Shown here piece by piece: positions 26,218 through 39,000 of a DNA stretch of 64,000 bases (positions are counted from its first letter, which is position 1; each line of letters starts with the position of its first letter). Under the pieces are notes generated by a model. The model did not search any database, was not told the origin of the DNA, and saw nothing but the letters and a program-made list of their open reading frames with translations. The translations under genes were made by a program, and so were the position numbers. Location: NCBI GenBank assembly GCA_033002965.1, contig JAURVB010014921.1:1-64000 (forward strand), read 5' to 3'. The DNA is from Piper betle. Lineage: Eukaryota; Streptophyta; Magnoliopsida; Piperales; Piperaceae.

Positions 26218-27180
26218 ACGGGGCAAACAAGAGGGAAGCAATGTGTGTGTGAGGGAACGCGCCGCAGCCTGGGACCTGGGCTGGATTAGAGGGACGTGTT
26301 TGATGCATTTTTTTATTTTTTTTATTAAAAGGAAAACAGAGAAAGGGGCACCACTGTTTCAACTTCCTCGTTCTCGTTCCATTGGCGACTCTGGAAAAGA
26401 CTCGGAACTTTCGACTCTTCCTCTTTACTTTCATACATTCTTCGCACACCCTTTTTTCTATTTAGTTTCATTTTTGTCAAAATACAACTTCTACCTTTCT
26501 AACATGCATAGGACTTGCTTTCCATAGTGGGATCTCTATTTGTTTAGTTTACATCCAGCAAGAGTTGCGTATGACTCGACGGAGACCCACCTCACTGAGC
26601 ACTCAACTTCAGAAAATTATTATTTCAAGCATAACCTGGAATTTTTATTTAGGTAAATTTAATAATAATTTTAAAATTTGTCAGTTTGATTTAAAAGCTC
26701 TAAAGATCGGTGATTCATAGCTTTTAGAGCCAAATAAAATAAAGAGCTTTTCACAAAAAAAATGAGAAATATTTTTTTATATTGCCAAATGATTGAAAAT
26801 TTATGTTTAATTACTAAAAATGGAAAAAAAATATAAATTTTCTAAAATGTCTTCGTAAACTAAATTTAATAACTTTTTTTCAAATAAGTTAGAGGGCAGT
26901 TAACAACCAGCAAACTTGGGCAACTTACACCCAGATATGGCCACCCAGGGCTAAGGATGACTAGATCTAAATGCCTTGGGTCCTAGGCAGCTCGATCGAC
27001 CGCCCTTAGGTTAAGAGTGTTTGGGCATCCGTGGCCAAGGGACAGTAACACTGAATTTAGCGATACTTGGCCGAGGGGTTACTAAATCTGGCTGCCTGAG
27101 GCCAGCCATGCATGGTTGCCCATGGCTCAAGGTGACCAAATAGATTGCCAATCCGGTTGAAAGTTTTTTTTTAATATATG

Positions 27181-27187
<7 letters not shown>
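26218..27187. other. MYB upstream region with a TGGCC-rich degenerate patch
   Basis: 26218-26880 is AT-rich upstream sequence with a small inverted repeat around 26694-26730 (GCTCTAAA ... TTTAGAGC). 26900-27160 is a distinct segment dense in TGGCC, GGCCA and CCTTGGG motifs, with repeated short palindromes and no ORF. A similar segment is at 18180-18330. The origin of this patch is not recognised. Confidence 0.4.
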
Positions 27188-27259
<72 letters not shown>

Positions 27260-28095
27260 AAGGTTTCCTACACAAGAGGCAGGAAACCCTTACCTGCGCC
27301 AGGACAACCTGGGTTGTCCTTATGATCGGACGGCCCAGATTTAATGAAAAAATTTTTTCTACCACCCCCTCCTTCGCCAGCGGCCGGGATCCGGCCGTGG
27401 CCGGCTGGCCAGGGAGTGGGCGAGGCGGGGCGAGGGCGGCATGGGGGGCGGAGGCGGAGCGCCGCCGCCGTGGCAGGGGAGGGAGGGCACCCAGATCTGG
27501 CCGCGGCCAGATGCGGGCGGGCAGCCTCGGCCAGATCTGGTCTCCGCCGGCCAGATCCGGCCGCGACAGGCCAGACCTGGCCGTCCCCTGGCGAGATCTG
27601 GTCGGGGGATGGCCAGATGAGGAAAAAAATTTTCCACCACCCCCATCCTTCGCCAGCGGCCGGATCAGGCCGCGGCCGGCCGAGGGGTGGGCGAGGTGGG
27701 GCGAGGGCGGCATGGGGGGCGGAGGCGGAGCATCGCCGTTGTGGCGGGGAGGGAGGGCGGCCAGATCCGGCCGCGACAGGCTGGACCTGGCCGTCCCCCG
27801 GCCAGATCTGGTCGGGGGACGGCCAGGTCCGGCCTGTCGCGGCCGGATCTGGCCTGTCGCAGCCGGATCTGGCCGCCCTCCCTCCCCTGCCACGGCGGCG
27901 GCGCTCCACCTCCGCCCCTCCATATCATCTGGACCGTCCTTCTAATCGAACGATCCAGATCAAATTAAAATTATTTTTTTAAAAAAACAAATAAATCTGA
28001 GCTGTCCTTGTAATCGGACGGCCCAGAAAATTGTGGCGCAGAGAGCCGATTTCCTGCTTCTGGCACAGGAAATCGGCTCTCATATATATATATTA
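27188..28095. mobile_element. foldback element 3 embedded in a (TA)n microsatellite, about 0.9 kb, hairpins at both ends
   Basis: A (TA)n run (27190-27254) borders the left end and a shorter one (28081-28091) the right. Just inside the left edge is a hairpin with arms GGTAAAGGTTTCCT and AGGAAACCCTTACC. Just inside the right edge is a perfect one, GAGAGCCGATTTCCTG against CAGGAAATCGGCTCTC with a 9-nt loop. The centre has an inverted repeat: a stretch of about 45 bp around 27452 recurs inverted around 27870-27920. A tandem duplication of about 275 bp starts at 27345 and 27612. GGACGGCCCAGA-type motifs occur at about 27320, 27940 and 28015. There is no transposase; long ORFs in all frames are by-products of the GC-rich repeats. 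Confidence 0.7.
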
Positions 28096-30927
28096 GTTTA
28101 AGTTTTTCCAATTTAATTTTAAAATTTAAAGGATAGTTTTATTATTAATAATAAAAGGTTTCTCTTTTTTAAATAACTAGTCTAATTTTCCCACCATCTC
28201 GTGATATAAAAAAATTGCTCCATTTTTTAGTAAAAAATTCTAGAGTAAACATGACTTTTTTTTTTGTAAGAATTATTTTGTGGTGGAGAAATTTTATAAA
28301 GCATCACATATTGCCATAAAATATTTTAAAATTTTATATTTTTAACTATAGATCAATTTTTTTGTAATGCTAAACAAACAAAGTTTCAATTGTATGATTA
28401 TAAAAATAGTTAGTTTCACATCTAATTTATAATGGATTAAAATTAAATACATTTATGGGATGTGCTTATATATTATAATCTTTAATTTTGATTAATTACT
28501 TTTAAAAAATAACTAGGCTTAAATCATTACAAATGGTATAGTGGTGGGCTATACAAGACACATGCTAGGATCACGAGTCAAAATATAAAAATCCTGACAA
28601 CGAAATTTTCAATTTTCAGTAGTTGAGAATGTAAGAGCAATGTAGGAATGTAGGAGTAGTTGAAATAATTAGTCTTGTATCTAATATTTATTAGGAAAAA
28701 ATTAATATATTAATGAAAAAATATTTATAATCGTCTAATTTTAATTAATCATAATAACTAAGTCCATTACATTATATTTTCATTACATCAATAAAGCCAT
28801 AAAAAAAGTTAAAATTTTTTTGTAAAATGCTTGTGAGTTTCTTCACCGCGGATTTCACTTTTCCTCGGAGTAGGCACATTTTCCCATATTTTGTATCTTT
28901 ATTATCTGTTTCGCTAGTTTCTTACTTTGCACAAACACTATTAAATTGTTTTTTAAAAGGTATTAAATGCGCTCGTGGGTCTCGACTCCAACATGGACAA
29001 CTCTGAATGGTAATAATTCATGATTCACGACTCCATTGTATTCCTGAATAAATTAAGTAATAAATACTTCAAAATGTCACCAAAAAACGTCTCCAATATC
29101 AATATACGTTGGTTACACTAATATTTTAGATTTACGATTAATACAAAATACATTGAGGTTGTTCCTAATGAGATTAATTTGTACTTAATTAATCTATACT
29201 TCTTATTGTTTGTAATCATATTTCATACACGTAAAATTTGAAGGACTATGATTTAATTTGGAGCTTACTCCAAGTTGTAAAATCTACTCTATAAACAATG
29301 AATTTGGATTCGAGTCACAAAAATTTTCAATTGTGTTTTAAGGAGCATAAAAATTAAAAAGCTTAGGCGTAGGAACTTTGTTGGCAAATTTGACATAAGA
29401 TGTGGTCATTTGATTATAAATAAAAACTAGCTAGGTAGGAGAGCTACTAATTTGATGCTTTAAAATTAAGAAATTAAATATAGAGTGGATTAAGTAATAA
29501 TGTAATTAATCTCTAACCATAAGAATGGGTTTAGATATATGATATTAATGAATCCGATCCAAATTTGATCTATATATTTCTAATTCGGCATACTTTCAGA
29601 TCGAACTTGGGTTAGGACTTTTTAGATATATAATATAGTAAAAAATATTCAAAATAGATGTGGATTTGAGATGAACAGACCAATATACAATTTAAATAGG
29701 TAATATTTTATAAAAATAAATAATAAACTTTTTGAAATAATATTATTTTTTTCATATTTTCTATATATTTCTAGTAATATATATATTATTTTATTTACTT
29801 AAGTGGGATTTGAATCAGGCACAGCCGATTCGGATCAAATAAAAATATGGTAAATAAAATAGACTTAATTTTTAAATTTGGGTTAAATTTGAGTTCAAAT
29901 ATTTAGATTTGGGTTTAAATATTTAAATTTGGGTTGGATATAGATATAGTTAATATGATCAATATATCCATCCTTATCGGAACAGGTACCTCTCGTAAAT
30001 AAACAGTGGAGTTTGTATCAAATCAAAGGTAAACCATGCATTAGGCAGAATATGTATGATGGCAATTATATTGCAAGTTAATATGTAGTTGATAATTAAT
30101 TAACCAGCGCGAGTTTTGTTGAGATTGATTTCTATCCAATATGCCCATCTCACCCCTCATTCGTCGAGCTTTAATTCTGACATACTCAGTTGGGCACAAT
30201 GTAGCTAAAGAGATGTAGCTGGCGTGTGGGGCAGCCGGGTGGGTGCTTGACGCCATTGGAATTGGAGGTTTCTCTGTTTTGGAGTAGTCGTGATTGTTTG
30301 ATTCGCGACAAACTCTCTTTCATTTTTTTGAAATGACAAACTCATTTTTTAGAATGTGATGTGCTCAGCCGATGCTTGATACACATACCGCAGTGATGAA
30401 TGGCTTTAATCACCCTCTCCCTTGACACTTGTCCCAACCTACTTCAACTGTCTGGTGTTAGACTCCCTGATCTGGCACTTTGATCGGATTGTACTCGATC
30501 TTCTTTTTTCGAAAACTTTCTTTCAATATTTAATTATTTTTCCCAGGCCTTCTTTCATTGAATTTGAGACTTTAGTACGTTGCAACTACAAGCCTACAGT
30601 AGGCCGATCTATGTAATCACGTTACAAATGACACTCTTCAATAATAATTGTGTTGCATATATATGTGTTCTCACTAACTTGTTAATGTACCCTGAAATTA
30701 AAGCATCAAATTATGCAATGGGAATTAGTGAAGAGCGACGGTAGGCATGGCAGAGGTAAGCACTATACAAAATACAGGGCAGCCGATTGTCATAAACAAT
30801 AAATGGTGAAGGATCAAATCCGAGTTGAGTCGAAGTTTTTTTGTTTTAAAAAAACTAATAAAACGTTAAGCTTGCAGTCACATATTAAACTCCTAACTCA
30901 GAAACATTTAACAATTAAATAAAGCAG

Positions 30928-30971
<44 letters not shown>

Positions 30972-33900
30972 TGTTTGGGTAAATTAAGCTGGCCTTTTTA
31001 TTATGCGTGGTTTGACCCAATTAGAGAGAAAAGTCCAGTGAACCTAGAATCCTCTCCCATTATTAAAAAATCAAACAAGTATCAAACTTATTCGATGAGA
31101 CAGTCAAATCACTCTACTCAACACTAGTTGCTGGTCAGATCATAAAAAAGCTAGTTCTAGAACTCATTTTTAGTTAAAAAATGTAGGGATATGATATGTC
31201 TTCCTCAACAGTGGCTGATGCAGTTTTTCTTCAAAAGAAGAATGTAAAAGCCAGAATGGAAATACTTAAATAAGCTGAGGTCGTCATGCAGGTCCCATAC
31301 ATTTCGTGTCAAAGAGAAAGATATGTTGAGACAAGACGCTCAATAGCTGAGGACCCTTCAGGAGTTGGTTCTACAAACAAGAAGCATTGCTAGTGCACAA
31401 GTAAAATTACATACCTCCCAAAAGGAGACTTGCAGGGGCAACTCCTAGCAGACTTATCGACCTCAGCTTGCTATTTGTCATGTATGAGTCATGACCACAG
31501 ACGACCCAAGAAAAACCTTTCTTGCGGAACTCCAACACGTACCCGCCTGTCGACTAGTAAATGCGGAACAAATAAAATAGGAAGCTAAGAAAGTTAATTA
31601 AGAAGCTGGTAACAACCTAATGTGTGTCATTTCCTTTGCAAGGGGAAGACAACAAGTGGTGTTCCTTACTGTTTGAGCAGATTAATTAAGACTTAAACGC
31701 ATATATGGGACACTTAGTTTGCGAAAGAATACATCAGGTGCTTGTTAGTTTCTAAGTAGATGCTTCTTTTCCCCGAACATCTTGCGTCTATTACATTCAT
31801 TAAATTAATTTGACCATATATTCGGGAATCAAACTAATGAGATTTACCTCAATACATTTCATTGAGCTAATGAAAAGTCGATATGAGGGCTCCATGGATA
31901 CCGAGACCCTTCTCTATATATGCAGCTCTCAAAGTGAAGAGATACATGCATACTCTGGTTCATCGCTTATTCTGTCCATATCCCTCTCTTTTCTCCTCTC
32001 TCCAAAGCGTCTTTGACCCAAACATCTTTACTTAATCTCTGCATTTTATTTTTTAATTTTTGTTGCGTATCGTATTTTGGTTTGACCGTTTTTCTGTGTA
32101 ATCACAGCTGCAGAAATTAAACAGTTAGGAAGATCATCACCATTTTTACTCTTGTTCCTTCGTCCGCCTTGTATCTACGCATTTAGTGGAGTTTCCCCAG
32201 CTCCGTAGAGTAGTAGACATGAATCTCATCCACTCACATATTTTTAAGAGATTTCTAGGCTCTGTCTATATATACAAGGTTTAAACTGTTCTTTCAACTC
32301 ATGGAACGTCCCATTCTTTTAGCCATAGGCCTATAATTTGTTCCAGACGACCATTGAGAGGTAACTAACAAAAAGTTGCCATATATCCGTGGTATTTTAG
32401 ATGTCATGTTAGCCGTGGAATGCCTGTCACAGCTGGAAATAATTGGTTAAAGTGGTACCATCTTGTTTTGTTAATCTCATAGCTTGTAGCAATATCTAGC
32501 ATGCATCTTGGTGTTAAATAAAGTCGTAATTAACAGATATATAGTCGGGTTTCTCTAGATTTTAATAGAATGGGGAAAGATGGACGTCTTGTAGTGGCGC
32601 AACTTGTCATGTGGGGAGGCTGAGGTCGCTTCTCCTATGGTTCGATGGTGATGGAGACAAATGGTAGATATGGTGAAGAGACCCAAGTGGGTTTTTCCAA
32701 GAGGTCAAGTAGGTGGAGACAAGTTATAAATTACTGGTAGAGGTTAAATGTATAGTAAGAAATAGAAAAACGAGTAAAAAGAAAGTGACGAGAAAGAAGG
32801 CATGGAAATAATTTCTACCATCTGATGATTAACAAGACGTTGTAACGTCTAAGTTGTGATCATGGATTTGAGAAGGGCTTACAAGAGGAAGACCCACACC
32901 CGTATAATAACATATACTTCTTTGAAGGATGAGAGAGTGACTTCATGACTTTTGCTGGTTTACGCACTTAGCTAGTCCAGATGCAATTTATAAACGCGAA
33001 GGGTGGCCATAGGATGCTTCACACTTTCTTGTTTCTAAACAAGAGGGAATAAACCTATTGGTTTCAAATACGTTCAAGTCTTAATTAATAAATTAATAAA
33101 ATGGCTGCTACGCATTGAGTTTTGTTGCATGCTTTGGGAGGAAGAAGCTCCACACACTTTATGGCGTGATAACCGCTGAGAGTCTCAAGTTTCCAAAGTG
33201 GAGGAAATGATCACAAGGGAAGACGAAGGCCACTGTTATATATACACTTGCAGCTCCTTAATTTTGTAGATAATGTTCTCCAAGTGTTGATAACAGCATG
33301 AAATGTTTGATCATTAATGCAGTTTTAATTAATCATGATCGAAGTGCATCAAATGGGTGCATGCTTTTCTTTCTTTTTTTCCCTTTCATTTCTTTGTACT
33401 TGTGGGCAAATTAACACCGACATATTATATCAGATCAAATTTGAACGCAATCTAAATATTCTTCCTACTAAATTAATTTCAAGGATCTAATATAGACTAT
33501 GCACTTGTGCGCGCATATTGATTGACTGATGTCGACGAGAGCCCACATATGTCAAATTGCAAATCAAAACAAGACGTAAGATGGTCTTGTAGATTGAAGA
33601 AAAAGTCCGTAGTTGGATGGTAGGTGAGACAAATTAGAGTGAGAGAAGGGAATTGTTAAAGAAAAGTACATATGAAGAGTAATCTTGGTAAAAGGCAATA
33701 CTGCTCTCGTGTTCGTGTTCAAGTTCATTTTCATGTCAAAGCAGCAGCATCCCAAGTTGGGATGCAATCATTCAGTCGACATTTGGTTAGCATTGACTCC
33801 TGAAAAGGATAAAGGATAGTTAAATGCATAACACAACCCAAACCAAGGTGAAACCCGTGTTGGTATTCAGCGGCTCCCTAGTGCCAGAAAACGCGGGTGT

Positions 33901-34491
33901 CTCGTCGGCTACGAAAAATGTTTTTAGATGTTTTTCCAACGTCAAGTCCTACATCGCATGTCTCCTCACATTTCTCTTTTTCTTTTAACCAAAAAGTTAT
34001 CTCATTATTTCTCGTCTCAATTAGTCACAATTAAATTACCAGCATACTTCACTGAAACTTGATTTAAAATAGAATTATGTAACTACAAGCATGTTTGACC
34101 ATATGTTTTTTGGATTTAATTCATGTGGCCTAGTTTTACTTCTAGCGTATCTTCTTCTGTGCCCATCACAAACGCTTAGGGCATCTACTGCTCGATGTGC
34201 ATATGATCAAGTACTTAAGTGCAATCTTCCTTCTTCAAATGGCACTGACTTCCTCATGCGATGACCTCCTTAGCTTCAACTCCCATGTTGGGCATACTAG
34301 GAAAGTCCCTACTCCCTAGTTCATCCAAAAAACGTTTTTTAACAGAAACTTTATTTTTATTTTTATTTTAAAAAAGTAAAATAGATTGATTTATTGTGTA
34401 ATCTACTTGCCATTGTGGCGTGGGTTTAAAAAGAGCTATTATTTGCTCATAGCACTTACAGACTTACTGGTTTTGAAGGTTCACATGTCAG
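28096..34491. other. long AT-rich intergenic region, no gene recognised
   Basis: Strongly AT-rich with short ORFs only. Visible contents are a (TA)n run at about 30930-30968, a pair of 12-bp inverted arms at about 31271 and 31457, and a TATA-like CTCTATATATGCAG at about 31912 with no coding frame behind it. I looked for common conserved microRNA sequences and did not recognise any. Confidence 0.4.
30930..30968. repeat. (TA)n microsatellite, empty
   Basis: A pure TA dinucleotide tract of about 38 bp with no inserted element. Confidence 0.95.
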
Positions 34492-34854
34492 AGTGCAATG
34501 ATGATTTTATCAGACCAAGAAGTTATCGACAATTCTACCTCGGAAAATATGGCCAACTTCACTTCGGATTGTAAGTGTTTTAAATGTGAAAAGTCTCAAA
34601 AAGGTCAGCAATTACCGATTATTTCAACCAGCAGCGTAGAGACCCACGTCCCGTGTCCCGCTTTTGACGACATTTTATTTAATTTCAAGAAGGAAATTAC
34701 GAGCTGGTGCACATTGCTCTTTTACATTTTAAAATTTAATTAATTTTATTTTATGTGCAGCTGCCCTGATTTTAAAAGGATGTCAAATGTCAATAAGTTA
34801 CAGCCACCCAACACCTCTGTACCGGAATTGTGTTTTCACAAAGCTTCTTTCCAG
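34492..34854 (+). CDS. possible two-exon coding fragment, unknown product
   Basis: Two short open segments can be spliced in phase. The first (34492-34706) is preceded by an acceptor-like CATGTCAG and followed by GT. The second (34761-34854) is preceded by TTATGTGCAG. Joined, they read through KCFKCEKSQKG, VPCPAFDDILFNFKKEI, CCPDFKRMSNVNKLQ and ELCFHKASFQ, followed by GCAAGT, a possible GC-type donor. The cysteine pattern CxCxxC is noticeable, but I do not recognise the family. No neighbouring exons were found, so it may be a gene remnant or a chance arrangement. Confidence 0.25.
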
Positions 34855-36079
34855 GCAAGTTTCTACCTTCTGTTTCTAGACTTTCAGTCATACCGTTTTC
34901 TCGAGTCAAAACTATTTCCGGCGAACAATGCCGAATGCCAATCACCCAAACTATGACACATTTTTCACCGCCATAGACTAGGGCTTGTTTTCATAGACAC
35001 ATCCTATTTGTTTGTTCTACGCAAGTCTCCTAAGTTCGGCATAATATATTGTTGACGTCAATAAAATTCGGAGGGAATAATGGTAGTCTTCATTTCTGCC
35101 AGTGTATTTTTTAGTACTATTTGTCACTACCAAATGCTAACAATGACTTCTTTTCTTAACAGAGAGGAGAATATTTGAGCTTTTTCACTAGAACCCTTCA
35201 CCGGTTTTTTTACGATTCTTAACGGAGAGAATAGTAGAGGCTTTTTCACTTGAACCTTCATTTTTCTTAACGGACAGAATATGCAACAGTATCAGGTCAA
35301 GGCTGAAGACTTAGAAGTTCCAGATTCTTATTGTCCTGTCTATCGAAAAACTTACTAAAAGCTCTTAATTCATACTCTTGTGTAGTTTTGAACATTAATT
35401 CACCTTGCAAAGTGTCGTCACATCTTGATTCATCTTATATTGATGACCCACACAATCCATGAGGTGATTCAGCGCCAAATCACTGTTCAAGCACAGAAGG
35501 TAAACAGTAGGTTCAGATTTATGAAAGAGATGCATCTTGTTGCATGCTTGCATTAGATTAAGTATAATGGATCTAAGGACAACGGAAGACGAATGGGGAA
35601 ATTGAGTTGAATACCCAGAAATTACATTACTTTTGAAGTCCTAGAAGTTGGGCAAGTTGGCAATACGGGCAAAGACACGAAACAAGAAACAGTATTTGCA
35701 CAAAAAACTGCCGAACAGAAACACCAATTTAAGATCACGCATCACATTTTGGAGGAAGAACTGGACGCATCAGATCACAATATACAATTTACACTATAAG
35801 AAATTTGTTGATTCCACCTGAGCTGTGACCTCTACTTCATTATGTACATGACCATTAAAATACAATTACGTCAAAAAATTCCGGCCCCTCCACCATAATA
35901 AAAGCCGATATTCCGATCTTATATTGATAGTGGAGACACATACATGTAAACTTTGTGCAGTCGCTGATACATACAAAATGCACGGTGCAAAAACAGCCAC
36001 TTCTCTTGAAATAGAGAGCTCAATGCAAAGAACAAAAGAATAATCAATCAATAAATGGGAGATGGAACAATTATAACAA
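34855..36079. other. intergenic region downstream of the NPGR-like gene
   Basis: No recognisable gene. The part next to 36080 (about 35800-36079) lies behind the stop codon of the minus-strand NPGR-like gene and probably holds its 3' UTR. A short direct repeat is visible at about 35163-35185 and 35220-35240 (AGAGAATA...GCTTTTTCACT). Confidence 0.4.
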
Positions 36080-39000
36080 TCAGAGAATGCAACTGAAGGC
36101 TTCAATAGGACCAGACTCTCCTAGCATAAACGCCGCCTGTAAGCAATCACAGGCATCAGACATTCTCCCGTTTTCCTTGTGAACCACTCCCAAGTAATAC
36201 CATGCTGATGGATTAGTAGGCTCAAGCTGTAAAGCATCAGAGAGAAAGCTTCTCGCAACTGGAAAACATTTTGGACCCATTTTCAATAGTATTGCTCCAA
36301 GAGAGACCTGAGAAGGAATGAACCCTGTGTCCAACGCAAGGGCATCATAATAAGAAGCCAATGCATCATGGGTTCGGCCTTGTCATTCATGCATAAAACC
36401 TGAAACAAATATGATTGATTAAATACATGCCAATTGCCACGGGGCTGATTATACGACCCAAAATTTTTCGATCCTTATCAGTCATGTGCGGCGTATTCCC
36501 CCTCCGAGAACACTTAGCCTAACACCAAGTGCGCTAAATAGAACAATAAAAGAAACCCACGACACAAACACCACCCTTGTGTTCGGCCAACTCCACAACA
36601 CCGAGGTTACTGGTATCGATCCCGGTAAATCTTCGTCCCTAATATCGCTACTCTAATCAGCTCTTAATTCGATCACCCGTGCTCAATCACACACAAGCAT
36701 CGATACAACGTTCTCAGTTACTGGCACGTCCTACCGATAAGCTGTTCTCCAAATAGCACCACACGCGGCAATTGCCCAATCGCCCCAAATACCGATATGA
36801 GTATTGCGTGCCGTCTGCCCTTACTCGTCTCAGCAACCAATTACCACAACTAACTGCCTTGTAAACTTTGACTGCGACCTAAATACAAAAGTTCCCTCCT
36901 TAAAATGCAGCCAACAAGCAAAACTACAGGTTACAGGTAAAACACTGTCCAACCTTATATTATCACACATAAGGATTACAAGCACTCTACTCTCTCCATT
37001 AAGTACTTGCTTGGCATGTATGTGGACAGCCCCCACAACCTCGCCCCAATGCACCCCAAATACATTGGAACTCACGGGATTACTATAACCCAAGTAACCC
37101 TCCCCAATTGCCAATCACTAGCAACCCATAACGTGTACTTGAATTCTGGCAAACTCCAATGAAAGTCTAGTACTCTTCACCAGCACCGGCTGCAGCACCT
37201 TCACAAATTTCCTTCTCTCGCGGATGTCTTTGCACTCAAGACTTCACGTTGCACTAATCACCACCAGAATTCTCTCCTCAATTTCTTCTCCTTTCTCCCA
37301 GTCTTTACACCGTGTATTTATAATCCACGATCTCCTGCTTCAAGATAACTATGATCTTAGTCAGCATCCTTATCTCCAAAAGATACTGCAAAGATCCACC
37401 ACATCACCAGCAACCCAGCCCAAATCCACATCCAGGTTCATCACACAGTCTACCAATTTATCTCCATAAGTTAGTTGCAACATCCCGATCATAATCTTCT
37501 CCCATATATGATCCAATTATGGTAACAAACTCCCAATAGATTGTTGGCTGCACCGCTGGACTCAAGTCTAGCCAATGGTTCGACCTCAGCAATTGCCTCG
37601 CCATTGGTTCAACCTCATCGCCTCGTCCAGCATTTACAGGCCACAATACTGGCAATGGTCTACCTCTACATTCCCCGGCATCCATACCGCTGCAAACATC
37701 GACAATCATCCATCGCTGGACATTGCTACCGCTAGAGCACCTGCACCGCACCGTGCACCAGCATGCCGCTGTTTGGATCGACACACCATTGATCCCGCAC
37801 AGCGCCCACACATCAGCAACCCCGCATCGCGCTCGCCACTAGCCCACGCACCAACACCATGCCACTACGCGCTTGCCTGTGCTGCCCCCAGTACCAATAC
37901 TTGGTCCGGTACAGCAAAGTCACGCGACACCCACTGGCCAAACTGCTCGGCACGACTGCGCTACTTGGTGTGCTGCTCGGCATGCTGTGCTCACTCACGC
38001 TCGTGCACACTCGGTACCGCTCATCTGCTCGGTAGCTTGATCGATCATGCTCGGTACACAAGTTGCACCTCAACCTCGATGTTCCAACCCATCCACCGAT
38101 CACTTGTACGCCTAGCCCTGATGCTTGATCAGCACCCAGCTAGCACACCAATTCACGAACCAGCATCATCTTGAGGTTTCCTGACTCGAGCCCGACCACA
38201 CACTCGGTACCGCATATACCGACCCATGTGCCGCAATCCACAGCCGTAACTCGATGTCATGCTAGCCCGTAATGCTCGGTCACCCGACAGCCTCGTGCAC
38301 CTTAGTCTGTTACCTGCAACTATAACACGGATTAGCCTCAGTATGTTATTTTCACCACTCGGATAGCCACTGCTACCCCTTTATGGATGCGGGAAACCTA
38401 GGAACAACACCTAAACCCTAGTTCCCGGTAACGTCCATGAATCGGGGCTATAACACCAATCCACAAGTTTTCTTTAAAAAGCTTTCAAACTATTCCCTTC
38501 ATTGCATATAATGTTGCAATAATATTGAAGAAATTGAGAAACCAATTCCATTAAGTTTATTTATCCAAAATTTTTTCAGAATCTTGCCTTCTGAATGCAG
38601 TAAAGAGGATGAATATTGCTTGAGGTCTCTAGCTTTATCCAAACATATGTCAGCATCTTTCCAATGAGAAGGCCTGAATACATGCACGCGAGGCCATGCC
38701 AAACTTCGAACTCATCAACTCTATCGTGTCTAGCCTAGCAGCATCAAACATCCAGAAGCAGCAAACATATAATAAAGAGCAACAGAAGATGGCATATGAT
38801 CACCTTTCACTGTATTTGTGGTGTCACGTGATTAAAAGGCCACTATTTCAAATTTTTTTCAAAAAAAAAAGTTAAATGGACAGTTGCTGCATCTTTGTCC
38901 TTAAAATTTAGTTTAGAAAAGTCATTACACTTGAGCAATTATTTAAGGGCACTCATGAAAAACCAAAACTTGAAAATTTCAATCACATATCATTGCATTA

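Noticed and set aside
27171..27982. ORFs of 200-250 codons on both strands
   Set aside because: Simultaneous opening of many frames reflects the GC-rich inverted and tandem repeats of foldback element 3; the peptide repeats mirror the DNA repeats.
33868..33892. Possible miR160-like sequence (GGCTCCCTAGTGCC)
   Set aside because: It differs from the conserved microRNA at several positions and has no complementary arm nearby.
37224..38174. ORFs in the intron of the NPGR-like gene
   Set aside because: They fall inside a solo LTR with verified target duplications, and the second copy of the same LTR does not preserve them.
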